Part shown: positions 52,003 to 59,809 of the stretch, in pieces
Layout: the number at the start of each line of letters is the position of its first letter
Numbering within the stretch: position 1 is the stretch's first letter
DNA from: Rhodocyclaceae bacterium
GTDB lineage: Bacteria; Pseudomonadota; Gammaproteobacteria; Burkholderiales; Rhodocyclaceae
Direction: 5' to 3'
NCBI GenBank assembly: GCA_016791205.1
Contig: JAEUNH010000192.1
Coordinates: 1-64,000, forward strand
DNA: 64,000 bases
Notes under the pieces: generated by a model
Told to the model about the DNA's origin: nothing
The model's database searches: none
Seen by the model: only the letters and a program-made list of their open reading frames with translations
Position numbers and translations under genes: made by a program

Positions 52003-53307
52003 CTACGCGGCGCGGCGGATCCGCCTCTCCATGCAGCGCTCCAGTTCGTCGAGCGCATCGGCCAGTCGGTGGCTGGTGGCCAGCAGCGACGGCTGCTTCC
52101 CGGCGCGACCGTCCGCGTCGAGATGGATCAGCGAACGCTTCTCCTTGAGCCGCTCCAGGCGGAGGTGGATGCCGTGCTTCGCCAGCACCGGCCCCAGTTC
52201 GTGGCGCCGCCGGTAGAGCTCGACGCGCGTCTTCTGATAGGCGTGCTCGCAGAGGTGGCGCCGGCTGGAATAGCTGAACATGTTGGTGAAAAACATGTCG
52301 GCATCGTCGCTGTTGGGCTCGAACAGCACCACGTCGGCGTTGCGGTAGTCGGTCTTGTAGCGGGCCAGGCCGACCTGCATGCGCGAATGGATGATGGAGC
52401 GGAAGGTCTGCGCCAGCACCACCGGCAGGCCGCCCTCCACCAGCCGCTTGCGCCGCCCGGCGCCGCGCTTTTCCGCCAGCTCCGAGTCGAAAGGCACCAG
52501 GGGATTCACGCACAGCACCAGGTCGGCGCCCTCCTTGAGGGCCACCGAGGCGTGCAGGGTCTTCTTCAGCGCACCATCCACGAAATGCCGTCCCTCGATC
52601 TCGACCGGCGGGAACATGCCCGGCAGGGCCGCGCTGGCCTGTACCGCGGTGGAGACCGGCACGTGCTCGGTGCCGGGCGAGCCGAACACCACCGATTCGC
52701 CGGAATCGAGATCGGTCGCCACCAGGAACAGGCGGCGCCTGAGTTCGCGGAAATCGTTGCTGCGTCCCGGGGCGGTGAACACCTTGCCCAGGAAGCGGTC
52801 GATGCCGGCGCTGTTGAAGATCCCCGTGGGGATCGCCTGCGACAGGCGCTGGAAGGATTCGAAGAAGCTCTGGCTCCAGGGATTGGCCAGATAGTTCCAG
52901 ATCGAGGCCAGCAGCAGCGGCGGCACCGACAGGGCGCGCATCGCATACTCGCGGAAGGCCGGTTTCAGGAGCAGTTCCGGCTCGAAAGGCTCCTCCGAGG
53001 TGTCGCTCTCGATGAACATGCGGCGCATGTGCTCGGGCGTCAGCCCGTTGGCCAGTCCGGCGGCGATGAAGCCGCCGGCGCTCACCCCGACATACACGTC
53101 GAGCTCGTTGAAATCGACGCCCTCCAGCGACTCGGACAGCGCCAGCAGCGCGCCGAGTTCGTAGATGGCCCCCAACGGTCCGCCGCCGGCAAGCGCAAGG
53201 CCGATGCGCGGCCTAGGCAGCTTGTCATTCCCGCGCAGGCGGGAATCCCGTTTATTGCGTGCAGCGCTGGACCCCCGCTGGCGCGGGGATGCGGTATCCC
53301 GCCCCAT
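52003..53307 (-). CDS. patatin-like phospholipase with repeat-derived N-terminus
   Basis: The 434-residue protein has a patatin domain from about residue 33: oxyanion loop AGGGPLGAIYELG, nucleophile in GVSAGG and catalytic aspartate in VDGALKKTL. It should hydrolyse acyl esters of phospholipids or neutral lipids. The ATG at 53307 follows GAGGGA. Residues 3-29 are encoded by a family B palindromic repeat and read as low-complexity (SRLRGND type), so this part is probably a recent addition; no alternative start lies between the repeat and the domain. A C-terminal region of about 130 residues includes many Arg and Glu residues. It is flanked by phasin and TetR genes. Confidence 0.85.
   Translation of the reverse strand: MGRDTASPRQRGSSAARNKRDSRLRGNDKLPRPRIGLALAGGGPLGAIYELGALLALSESLEGVDFNELDVYVGVSAGGFIAAGLANGLTPEHMRRMFIESDTSEEPFEPELLLKPAFREYAMRALSVPPLLLASIWNYLANPWSQSFFESFQRLSQAIPTGIFNSAGIDRFLGKVFTAPGRSNDFRELRRRLFLVATDLDSGESVVFGSPGTEHVPVSTAVQASAALPGMFPPVEIEGRHFVDGALKKTLHASVALKEGADLVLCVNPLVPFDSELAEKRGAGRRKRLVEGGLPVVLAQTFRSIIHSRMQVGLARYKTDYRNADVVLFEPNSDDADMFFTNMFSYSSRRHLCEHAYQKTRVELYRRRHELGPVLAKHGIHLRLERLKEKRSLIHLDADGRAGKQPSLLATSHRLADALDELERCMERRIRRAA
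53224..53292. repeat. palindromic repeat family B, copy 1 (inside the patatin gene)
   Basis: GTCATTCCCGCG and CGGGAATCC arms near 53224-53248 form one palindrome. A second, CCCCCGC/GCGGGG, lies about 25 bases on. The same doublet occurs at 56420-56479 and 59716-59793. This copy lies within the 5' end of the patatin open frame. Confidence 0.8.
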
Positions 53308-53334
53308 GTCCCGTCCCTCGAGCCGGAGGGACGC

Positions 53335-53742
53335 TTACTTGGCGGCGCGGCGGGTCGGCTTGGCGGTGCCGTTGAGGTTCTGCACGACCTCGGTCAGCTC
53401 GGCGACGCGCTTCGAAAGGGTCTCGATGTCCTTCTTGGTGGGCACGCCCAGGCTTGACAGCGAGCGGGCGACGCGGTCCTCGAAGACCTGCTCCAGCTTG
53501 TCCCAGGTGCCGGACGCCTTGGCGGCGGCCTCGGCGACCTTCTCGCCGGCCACCTTGGTGGTGCGCGACTGGATGCTCTCGCCTTCCTTGACCAGCGAGC
53601 TGAAGGCTTTCATGCCCTCGGCCTGGGCCTTGGCAAAGGCGCCAAGTCCGGCCAGCCAGATCTGCTGGGCCGAATCCTTGACGGTCTGGGAGAACTGGTT
53701 GTCGGCGGCGCCGCCGGCGAGTGCCTTGAGTTTCTTGACCAT
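53335..53742 (-). CDS. phasin (PhaF/PhaI-like granule-associated protein)
   Basis: The 135-residue protein is an amphipathic helical phasin of the PhaI family, with NQFSQTVKDSAQQIWLAGLGAFAKAQAEG and KLEQVFEDRVARSLSSLGVPTKKDIETLSKRVAELT. Phasins coat PHA or lipid inclusions. The ATG at 53742 gives the usual start; upstream frame reads noncoding sequence. The C-terminus is short and basic (KPTRRAAK). It is the first gene of a run with patatin, TetR and TPR genes and is divergent from the fatty acyl-CoA reductase. Confidence 0.9.
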   Translation of the reverse strand: MVKKLKALAGGAADNQFSQTVKDSAQQIWLAGLGAFAKAQAEGMKAFSSLVKEGESIQSRTTKVAGEKVAEAAAKASGTWDKLEQVFEDRVARSLSSLGVPTKKDIETLSKRVAELTEVVQNLNGTAKPTRRAAK

Positions 53743-53930
53743 GATGCTGCCTCCTGTGCGAAGTTGATGGGCAATGCGTTGCGGGCGCTGGCCCGACGCC
53801 GCCAATCTAGCCAGAAAAATTAGGGAAGGCACACTAAAAAGCTGGGGGTTTCCCTCTAAAGCGGCCAACGTCTCGCGCGGCCCGGCCCGGCCCGTGTATG
53901 ATTTCCGGCACTAACAAGGAGGAGGTTGGC

Positions 53931-55916
53931 ATGGACTATTTCGTCACCGGCGCCAGCGGCTTCATCGGCAAGCGCCTCGTCAGGAAGCTGCTGGCCCGGC
54001 CGGGCAGCACGGTTTACTTTCTCACCCGCTCGAACGACCCGGAAAAGCTCGCCGCGCTGTACGCCTTCTGGGATGTAGACAAAAGCCGCGCCATTCCGGT
54101 GGTGGGCGACCTGAAAGATCCGCATCTCGGCGTCGCCAAGGCCGAGCAGAAGAAGCTCAAAGGCAAGATCGATCATTTCTTCCATCTTGCCGCGCTCTAC
54201 GACCTGGGCGCCTCCGCCGAGGAGGACGAGGCGGTCAACATCGCCGGCACCCGCAACACCCTGGCCCTGGTCGAGGCCCTCGGCGCCGGCCGCTTCCACC
54301 ACATGAGCTCGATCGCCGCCGCCGGCATGTTCGAGGGCATCTTCCGCGAGGACATGTTCGAGGAGGCGGAGAACCTCGAGCACCCCTACTTCCGCACCAA
54401 GCACGAGGCCGAGGGCATTGTCCGCAAGGAATGCAAGGTGCCCTGGCGCATCTACCGGCCCAGCTCCGTCGTCGGCGACTCGCGCAGCGGCGAGATGGAC
54501 AAGATCGACGGCCCCTACTATTTCTTCAAGGTGATCCAGAAGCTGCGCCGCATACTGCCGCCGTGGATGCCGACCGTCGGCCTGGAGGGCGGGCGCATCA
54601 ACATCGTGCCAGTGGACTTCGTGGTCGATGCCATGGACCACATCGCCCATCTGGAAGGCCAGGACGGCAAGTGCTTCCACCTCACCGATCCGCACCCGCA
54701 CCGCGTCGGCGACGTGCTGCAGATCTTCGCCCGCGCCGCCCATGCGCCCGACATGGGCATGCGCATCAACGCGGCGCTGCTCGGCTTCATCCCGCGCGGC
54801 GTCAAGAAGAGCCTGATGGCGCTGACCCCGGTGCGGCGCATCCGCAACGCCCTGATGAAGGACCTCGGCCTGCCCGATGACGTCCTGGACTTCATCAACT
54901 ACCCGACACGCTTCGACTGCCGCGAGACGGAACGCGCGCTGTCCGGCACCGGCATCGCCGTGCCGCCGCTGGAAGACTACGCCTGGCGCCTGTGGGACTA
55001 CTGGGAGCGCCACCTCGACCCCGACCTCTTCATCGACCGCACCCTGAAGGGCCAGGTCAAGGGCAAGGTGGTGCTGGTCACCGGCGGCTCCTCGGGCATC
55101 GGCAAGGCCGTCGCCCGCAAGCTGGCCGAGGCCGGCGCCGTCACCGTCATCGTCGCCCGCGACCCGGAGAAGCTGGCCGAGACCAAGCGCGAGTTCGAGG
55201 CCGACGGCCTGCAGCTCATCGCCTACTCGGCGGACATCTCGGACTATGCGGAGTGCGACGATTTCGTCAGACAGGTAAGCGAGGAATACGGCGGCGTAGA
55301 CATCCTGGTCAACAACGCCGGCCGCTCGATCCGCCGCGCCATCGAGAACTCCTTCGACCGCTTCCACGACTTCGAGCGCTGCATGCAGCTCAACTACTTT
55401 GCCGCGGTGCGCCTGGCCATGGGCTTCCTGCCCGGCATGATCGCCAAGAAGAAGGGGCACATCATCAACATTTCCTCGATCGGCGTGCTCACCAATGCGC
55501 CGCGCTTCTCGGCCTATGTCGCCTCGAAGTCGGCGCTGGAGGCCTTCTCGCGCTGCGCCGCCTCGGAGTTCGCCGACCGCGGCATCGACTTCACCAGCAT
55601 CAACATGCCGCTGGTGAGGACCCCGATGATCGCCCCGACCAAGCTCTACCAGAACGTGCCGACCCTCTCGCCGGAGGAAGCCGCCGACCTGGTGGTCGAG
55701 GCCATCGTGCACAAGCCGGTGCGCATCGCCACCCGGCTCGGCATCTTCGGCCAGGTGATCCATGCTTTCTCGCCGAAGGTGGCGCAGATCATCATGAACA
55801 CCAGCTTCCGCATGTTCCCCGACTCGTCCGCGTCGGCCGGCAAGAAGGAGGGCGAGGTGCCGCAGACCGCCGACCAGATCGCCTTCAGCCAGCTGATGCG
55901 CGGGATACATTTCTAA
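53931..55916 (+). CDS. two-domain fatty acyl-CoA reductase (Marinobacter FACoAR type)
   Basis: The 661-residue protein has an N-terminal extended SDR reductase domain (GxxGxxG at 7-13, catalytic Y153 and K157 in YFRTK) and a C-terminal classical SDR domain (from about 375; TGGSSGIGKA, NNAGRSIRRA, and YVASK). This order and size match the Marinobacter enzyme that reduces fatty acyl-CoA to alcohol through the aldehyde using NADPH, and many segments such as FHDFERCMQLNYF and SSIGVLTNAPRFSAYV look alike from memory. It would supply alcohol to the wax ester synthase. A GGAGG site precedes the ATG, and it leads into a peroxiredoxin gene. Confidence 0.9.
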   Translation: MDYFVTGASGFIGKRLVRKLLARPGSTVYFLTRSNDPEKLAALYAFWDVDKSRAIPVVGDLKDPHLGVAKAEQKKLKGKIDHFFHLAALYDLGASAEEDEAVNIAGTRNTLALVEALGAGRFHHMSSIAAAGMFEGIFREDMFEEAENLEHPYFRTKHEAEGIVRKECKVPWRIYRPSSVVGDSRSGEMDKIDGPYYFFKVIQKLRRILPPWMPTVGLEGGRINIVPVDFVVDAMDHIAHLEGQDGKCFHLTDPHPHRVGDVLQIFARAAHAPDMGMRINAALLGFIPRGVKKSLMALTPVRRIRNALMKDLGLPDDVLDFINYPTRFDCRETERALSGTGIAVPPLEDYAWRLWDYWERHLDPDLFIDRTLKGQVKGKVVLVTGGSSGIGKAVARKLAEAGAVTVIVARDPEKLAETKREFEADGLQLIAYSADISDYAECDDFVRQVSEEYGGVDILVNNAGRSIRRAIENSFDRFHDFERCMQLNYFAAVRLAMGFLPGMIAKKKGHIINISSIGVLTNAPRFSAYVASKSALEAFSRCAASEFADRGIDFTSINMPLVRTPMIAPTKLYQNVPTLSPEEAADLVVEAIVHKPVRIATRLGIFGQVIHAFSPKVAQIIMNTSFRMFPDSSASAGKKEGEVPQTADQIAFSQLMRGIHF

Positions 55917-55953
55917 AACGACAACACACCCCAGCCCCGACAGGAGAACGACC

Positions 55954-56415
55954 ATGAGACCGGCACCCGGCGAGCCCGCCCCCGATTTTTCCAGCCACGC
56001 CAGCGACGGCAGCATCGTCTCGCTGGCCGATTTCCGCGGCAAGAAGCTGGTGCTCTACTTCTACCCGATGGACGACACCCCGGGCTGCACCGCCCAGGCC
56101 TGCTCGCTGCGCGACGTCAACCGCGACATCGCGGCGAAGGGCGCGGCCATCCTCGGCGTCTCCTCGCAGAACGAAGCCTCGCACCAGAAGTTCACCGCCA
56201 AGTACAAGCTCAACTTCCCGCTGCTGGCCGACACCGACCGCAGCGTCGCCAAGGCCTACGGCGTGGCGGGATCGGGGCTGTTCGGCGTGGCGCGGGCGCT
56301 CACCGGCATGAACGAGCGGGTGACCTTCATCATCGACGAGAAGGGCCGGATCGCCCATGTCCTCGACGACCCCAACTGCCCCAACCACGGGGAGGAAGTG
56401 CTGAAGCTGCTCTGA
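55954..56415 (+). CDS. bcp: Bcp/PrxQ peroxiredoxin
   Basis: The 153-residue thiol peroxidase has both the peroxidatic and the resolving cysteine, as DDTPGCTAQACSLRD, in contrast to the paralogue at 38355. It removes hydroperoxides, including fatty acid hydroperoxides, in the cytoplasm. It lies 38 bases after the reductase, so co-expression is possible. A family B repeat follows its stop. Confidence 0.92.
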   Translation: MRPAPGEPAPDFSSHASDGSIVSLADFRGKKLVLYFYPMDDTPGCTAQACSLRDVNRDIAAKGAAILGVSSQNEASHQKFTAKYKLNFPLLADTDRSVAKAYGVAGSGLFGVARALTGMNERVTFIIDEKGRIAHVLDDPNCPNHGEEVLKLL

Positions 56416-56419
56416 TTTC

Positions 56420-56479
56420 GTCGTTCCCGCGGAAGCGGGAATCCACAGGCTCTGGATCCCCGCTTGCGCGGGGATGACG
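56420..56479. repeat. palindromic repeat family B, copy 2
   Basis: The convergent gap between the peroxiredoxin and hydrolase genes consists of this doublet: TTCCCGCGG/AGCGGGAA palindrome, a short spacer, then TCCCCGC/GCGGGGA. Each half could fold on RNA of either strand and may stop or shield transcripts. Confidence 0.85.
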
Positions 56480-56484
56480 GCAAA

Positions 56485-57399
56485 TCAATTTTCCGCCAGC
56501 TCCGCCAGCAGCCGCCGCTCGATCTCCGGCGAGAAGGCCATCTCGAGGTGGCCGATGCCGGCCAGCGGCACGACCTTCGCGCCTTCCAGCAGCGAGCTGT
56601 CCTGCGGCATGACGTAGTTGTCCTGGCAGCTGTAGAGCGACACCGTCGGCGGCAGCGGCACGGCGCCGGGGGCGTTGAGTTCCTTCAGCCACTGGCTGCC
56701 GGGCACCATCTGGCGGCCATTCTCGCCCAGGCCCAGCTTGGCCAGCATGCTGCCCTTGTGCGGCGAGCCGAGGGTGATCAGCTTGGCCACGCGGGCCGCG
56801 CCGTGGCGGCGCAGATAGGCGCGCGAGACCAGCCCGCCCATGCTATGGCCGACCAGAATCAAACGTTCGGCGCCGGTGGCGGCGAGGACCTCCTCGATGC
56901 GCCGCGCCAACGGCTCGACATAGCCGTCGATGTCGTTGAACACCGGATTCAGGCTGAGCGTCGCCACCTGCCAGCCGGCGCGCTCGAGGCGGCCGCGCAT
57001 CTGGATCCAGTAGCCGCGGTTGCACTGGTAGCCGTGGATCAGCAGCAGCGGCAGCCGCCCGTTGCCGGCGCGGCCCAGCCGGTCGGCGCCCATCAGAAAG
57101 CGTTCGAAGGGCATGACCAGGGTGAACAGCAGAAAGAAGGCCGAGAGCTCGCGCAGGTACATCATCAGTCCCCGCGCCGAGCCGATGCGGCAGCCCTCGG
57201 GAGGTGGTGCGACGTAGGCGCGGGCGAAGGCGAAGGTGACGCCGATAATGAAGGCGCGGCCCGCCACCATCAGGATCAGCGCCAACCCAACGGCCTGCTG
57301 CCAGACCCAGCCGCAGCGCGCGGTCAGCCCGAGGCCGAGCAGCAGATAGAAGACGAATTCGCCGGCGAGCATCAGCCGGTGCAGGGTCGAAGCGGTCAT
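56485..57399 (-). CDS. membrane-anchored alpha/beta hydrolase (lipase-like)
   Basis: The 304-residue protein has about three hydrophobic helices in its first 100 residues and an alpha/beta hydrolase domain after residue 115: oxyanion LLLIHGYQCNRGYW, nucleophile GHSMGG, acid in YSCQDNYV and base in AGIGHLEM. This is the layout of membrane lipases and esterases. It is 13 bases downstream of the GMC oxidoreductase, which suggests that it releases alcohols or fatty acids from esters (for instance wax esters) for the oxidation steps. The substrate is not proven. Confidence 0.88.
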   Translation of the reverse strand: MTASTLHRLMLAGEFVFYLLLGLGLTARCGWVWQQAVGLALILMVAGRAFIIGVTFAFARAYVAPPPEGCRIGSARGLMMYLRELSAFFLLFTLVMPFERFLMGADRLGRAGNGRLPLLLIHGYQCNRGYWIQMRGRLERAGWQVATLSLNPVFNDIDGYVEPLARRIEEVLAATGAERLILVGHSMGGLVSRAYLRRHGAARVAKLITLGSPHKGSMLAKLGLGENGRQMVPGSQWLKELNAPGAVPLPPTVSLYSCQDNYVMPQDSSLLEGAKVVPLAGIGHLEMAFSPEIERRLLAELAEN

Positions 57400-57412
57400 C
57401 TAACTTTCTCCA

Positions 57413-59020
57413 TCAGGCCAGCGCCGGCGCCGGCTGTTTGGTCATCGCTTCGGCCAGCCGGCTGGCGTTGCGCGCCGCCAGAGCATACACCGACTGCTGC
57501 GGGTTGGCGCCAATGCTGGTGGGAAACAGCGAGCCGTCGCACACCGTCAGGTTGGCCAGCCCGCGATAGCGGCCGGCATCGTCTGTCACGCCGCGCTTCG
57601 CTTCCGCCGCCATGCCGCAGCCGCCCATCACATGGGCGCTCACCACCCGCGCCAGGTGGGCTTTCAGCGGCAGCTTGTCGATCGCCTCCTTGGCCTCCGC
57701 CCAGCTGGCATAGCCTTCGCACTGCTCATGCACGATGAACACCTGCTTGGCCCCGGCGGCAAACTGCAGCTCGGCCATCGCCAGCCAGGAGCGGCGCACG
57801 CCCTCCCAGACGAAGTCCGTGATCGGGTAATCCAGCACCGGCTCGCCGTTGCCGCCCAGTTGCACCGTGCCGCCCGGGCTGTCGGGATGGAAGCCGTCGC
57901 GCAGCAGCGCCAGCATGGCGTGCGAAGTGGCGAACTCGCGCATCAGTTGCGCATGCGCCGCGCCGAAGCCCTGCAGGGTGGTGGAAAACAGCACCGGGTG
58001 CATCGGCGGCACTTCCAGCTTGTAGCCAATCGGGCCGCCGACCGCCGCGTTGTCCAGGTAGTGATCGGAGTAGATGGTCTGCGGCGCGCCGGCATAGCCC
58101 CTCACCTCGTGCTCCATCAGCGCCGCCGCCACCGTGGTCGGGTGCAGGAAGGTGCGCCGGCCGAGCAGCCCGCTCGGGTCCGGCGCGCCGCTCCTGAGCA
58201 GCAGCGCCGGCGTGCCGATGGCGCCGGCGGCCAGCAGGTAATGCTTCGCCCGCACCCGCACCCGGTACGGCAGGGCATGGATGCCGGCCTCGTGCATCGC
58301 CGTGCATTCCAGCGCCTCGATGCGCTCGCCCTTCAGCAGCAGCCGCTCGGCGCGCAGGTGATGCGCCAGGATGCCGCCCTTGGTCAGCGCGGCAGGGATG
58401 GTCGTCACCAGCATCGACTGCTTGGCATTGGTCGGACAACCCATGCCGCAGTAGCCGAGGTTCCAGCAGCCCTTGACGTTGCGGCGCATCGGCGCCACCG
58501 AGACGCCCAGCTTCCAGGCGGCTTCGCGCAGCAGCTTGTTGTTCTCGTTGGGGCTCTGATCCCAGTAGCGGATGTTGAGGCGCCGGTCGACCGCCTCGAA
58601 CCAGGGCGCCAGGCCTTCGACGCTGAGATCCTTCAGGCCGTACTCGCGCTGCCAGTGGGCCAGTGTGGCGGCCGGCGTGCGGAAGCTGCTGGTCCAGTTC
58701 ACCGTCGTCGAGCCGCCGACGCAGCGCCCCTGCAGGATGTTGATGGCCTTGTCTTTCGTCTTGCGCGCCGCCGACTCCTGGTAGAGCTGCGGATAGGCGT
58801 CGGCCTCGCGCATCTTGAAATCGCTGGAGGTCTTCAGCGGCCCTTCCTCGATGATAGCCACCTTGAGGCCGGCTTTCGACAGGATCTCGGCGGCGATGCC
58901 GCCGCCGGCGCCGCTGCCGACGATGGCGACATCGGCTTCCAGCTCGCGGTCGGCGACCAGGCGCGAAGCGTCGATCACCTGCCAGCCCTGGCTCATGCCT
59001 TCGAGGAAAGGATCTCTCAC
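57413..59020 (-). CDS. GMC oxidoreductase, long-chain alcohol oxidizing type
   Basis: The 535-residue flavoenzyme has an FAD-binding Rossmann motif VAIVGSGAGGGIAAE, a CWNLGYCGMGCPTNAKQ region typical of fatty-alcohol oxidases, and the catalytic histidine and asparagine in SAHVMGGCGM and GANPQQSVYAL. It lacks a clear signal peptide. The GTG at 59020 follows GGAGG; the ATG at 58996 is an alternative. Position and partners resemble LaoA of the Pseudomonas lao system. It follows the Tat-signal gene after a family A repeat. Confidence 0.88.
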   Translation of the reverse strand: MRDPFLEGMSQGWQVIDASRLVADRELEADVAIVGSGAGGGIAAEILSKAGLKVAIIEEGPLKTSSDFKMREADAYPQLYQESAARKTKDKAINILQGRCVGGSTTVNWTSSFRTPAATLAHWQREYGLKDLSVEGLAPWFEAVDRRLNIRYWDQSPNENNKLLREAAWKLGVSVAPMRRNVKGCWNLGYCGMGCPTNAKQSMLVTTIPAALTKGGILAHHLRAERLLLKGERIEALECTAMHEAGIHALPYRVRVRAKHYLLAAGAIGTPALLLRSGAPDPSGLLGRRTFLHPTTVAAALMEHEVRGYAGAPQTIYSDHYLDNAAVGGPIGYKLEVPPMHPVLFSTTLQGFGAAHAQLMREFATSHAMLALLRDGFHPDSPGGTVQLGGNGEPVLDYPITDFVWEGVRRSWLAMAELQFAAGAKQVFIVHEQCEGYASWAEAKEAIDKLPLKAHLARVVSAHVMGGCGMAAEAKRGVTDDAGRYRGLANLTVCDGSLFPTSIGANPQQSVYALAARNASRLAEAMTKQPAPALA

Positions 59021-59032
59021 TCAGCCCTCCGC

Positions 59033-59180
59033 CGGGCCGCGCCCTGAGGGGCAGGCGAAGCCGCCCCGAAGAAGTACTCCTGGGGTGCCCCAAGGAGGGC
59101 TGAAGTCAACGACTTGGAAGCCGCGCAGCGGCTGAACAATCGTCACCCCTTTCCTCGGAAAAGGGGATGGGGGATAGGTC
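59033..59180. repeat. palindromic repeat family A, copy 2
   Basis: In the gap between the Tat-signal gene and the GMC gene, this element repeats most of copy 1 in inverted orientation: a CCCCTTTCC/GGAAAAGGGG hairpin (59146-59166), TGACGATTGTTC as the shared linker (complement), GCCGCGCAGCGGC (59120-59132), and a weaker CCTTGGGG stem. Similarity to 10541-10646 runs over about 80 bases. Confidence 0.8.
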
Positions 59181-59184
59181 TTTC

Positions 59185-59709
59185 TCACAGAATCTCCGGC
59201 GGTCCGGGATAACCGATGGCTTCCCAGGTATCGGGGGTGCCATACCAGGCGCCCAGCACCAGGTCGTGCAGCGCGGCGTAGGCGCTGCGCAGCAGCCCCA
59301 GCCGGCTCGTGCGCCAACCCTGCAGGAAGGCGGCGACCTCGTCAACGGAGGCCGCTTCCCAGCTCGGCCACAGGCCGGCGAGCAGCACGCGCGCCGGCGC
59401 GAAGCCGAGCAGGGTGAACAATTCGGAGAGCTCCTGCTGTGCCGCCGCCGAAAGGCCGGCGATGGCCACGCCGACGCCGTCCACGGTGCGGGCGATGGCC
59501 TCGCTGCGCGCTTCGCCCGCTTGCGGCAGCACCCCGGCGAGCACCGCCGGCACGAGGGCGGCGACGATGGCCCGCTCCTGAAAACTCGGTCTGCGCAGCA
59601 CGCCGGTGGCGGGCGCCTCCTGCCGGCTGCGCGCATAGAAGTACCCCGCCGCCGACAGCGCCAGGCCGCCGGCCAGGCCCGCCTTGATGAATTGCCGGCG
59701 CGTGATCAC
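59185..59709 (-). CDS. Tat-signal small protein of the lao-type alcohol oxidation operon
   Basis: The 174-residue product has a twin-arginine signal (TRRQFIKAGLAGGLAL) and a helical mature domain that ends in WYGTPDTWEAIGYPGPPEIL. It resembles the small subunits of gluconate-type dehydrogenases. In Pseudomonas, a protein of similar size (LaoC) is encoded between the alcohol and aldehyde dehydrogenases and raises the alcohol dehydrogenase activity. Here it stands between the aldehyde dehydrogenase and GMC genes, with repeats on both sides. Confidence 0.78.
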   Translation of the reverse strand: MITRRQFIKAGLAGGLALSAAGYFYARSRQEAPATGVLRRPSFQERAIVAALVPAVLAGVLPQAGEARSEAIARTVDGVGVAIAGLSAAAQQELSELFTLLGFAPARVLLAGLWPSWEAASVDEVAAFLQGWRTSRLGLLRSAYAALHDLVLGAWYGTPDTWEAIGYPGPPEIL

Positions 59710-59715
59710 GAGTTC

Positions 59716-59793
59716 GTCATTCCCGCGAAAGCGGGAATCCAGAAGTAATCGTTATCGCTGCGGAAATGGATCCCCGCTTCCGCGGGAATGACG
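59716..59793. repeat. palindromic repeat family B, copy 3
   Basis: The aldehyde dehydrogenase-LaoC-like gap holds the doublet: TTCCCGC/GCGGGAA at 59721-59738 and TCCCCGC/GCGGGAA near 59770-59788, with about 30 bases between them. It may insulate or attenuate the transcript. Confidence 0.85.
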
Positions 59794-59809
59794 GCGGGAC
59801 TCGGCATCT

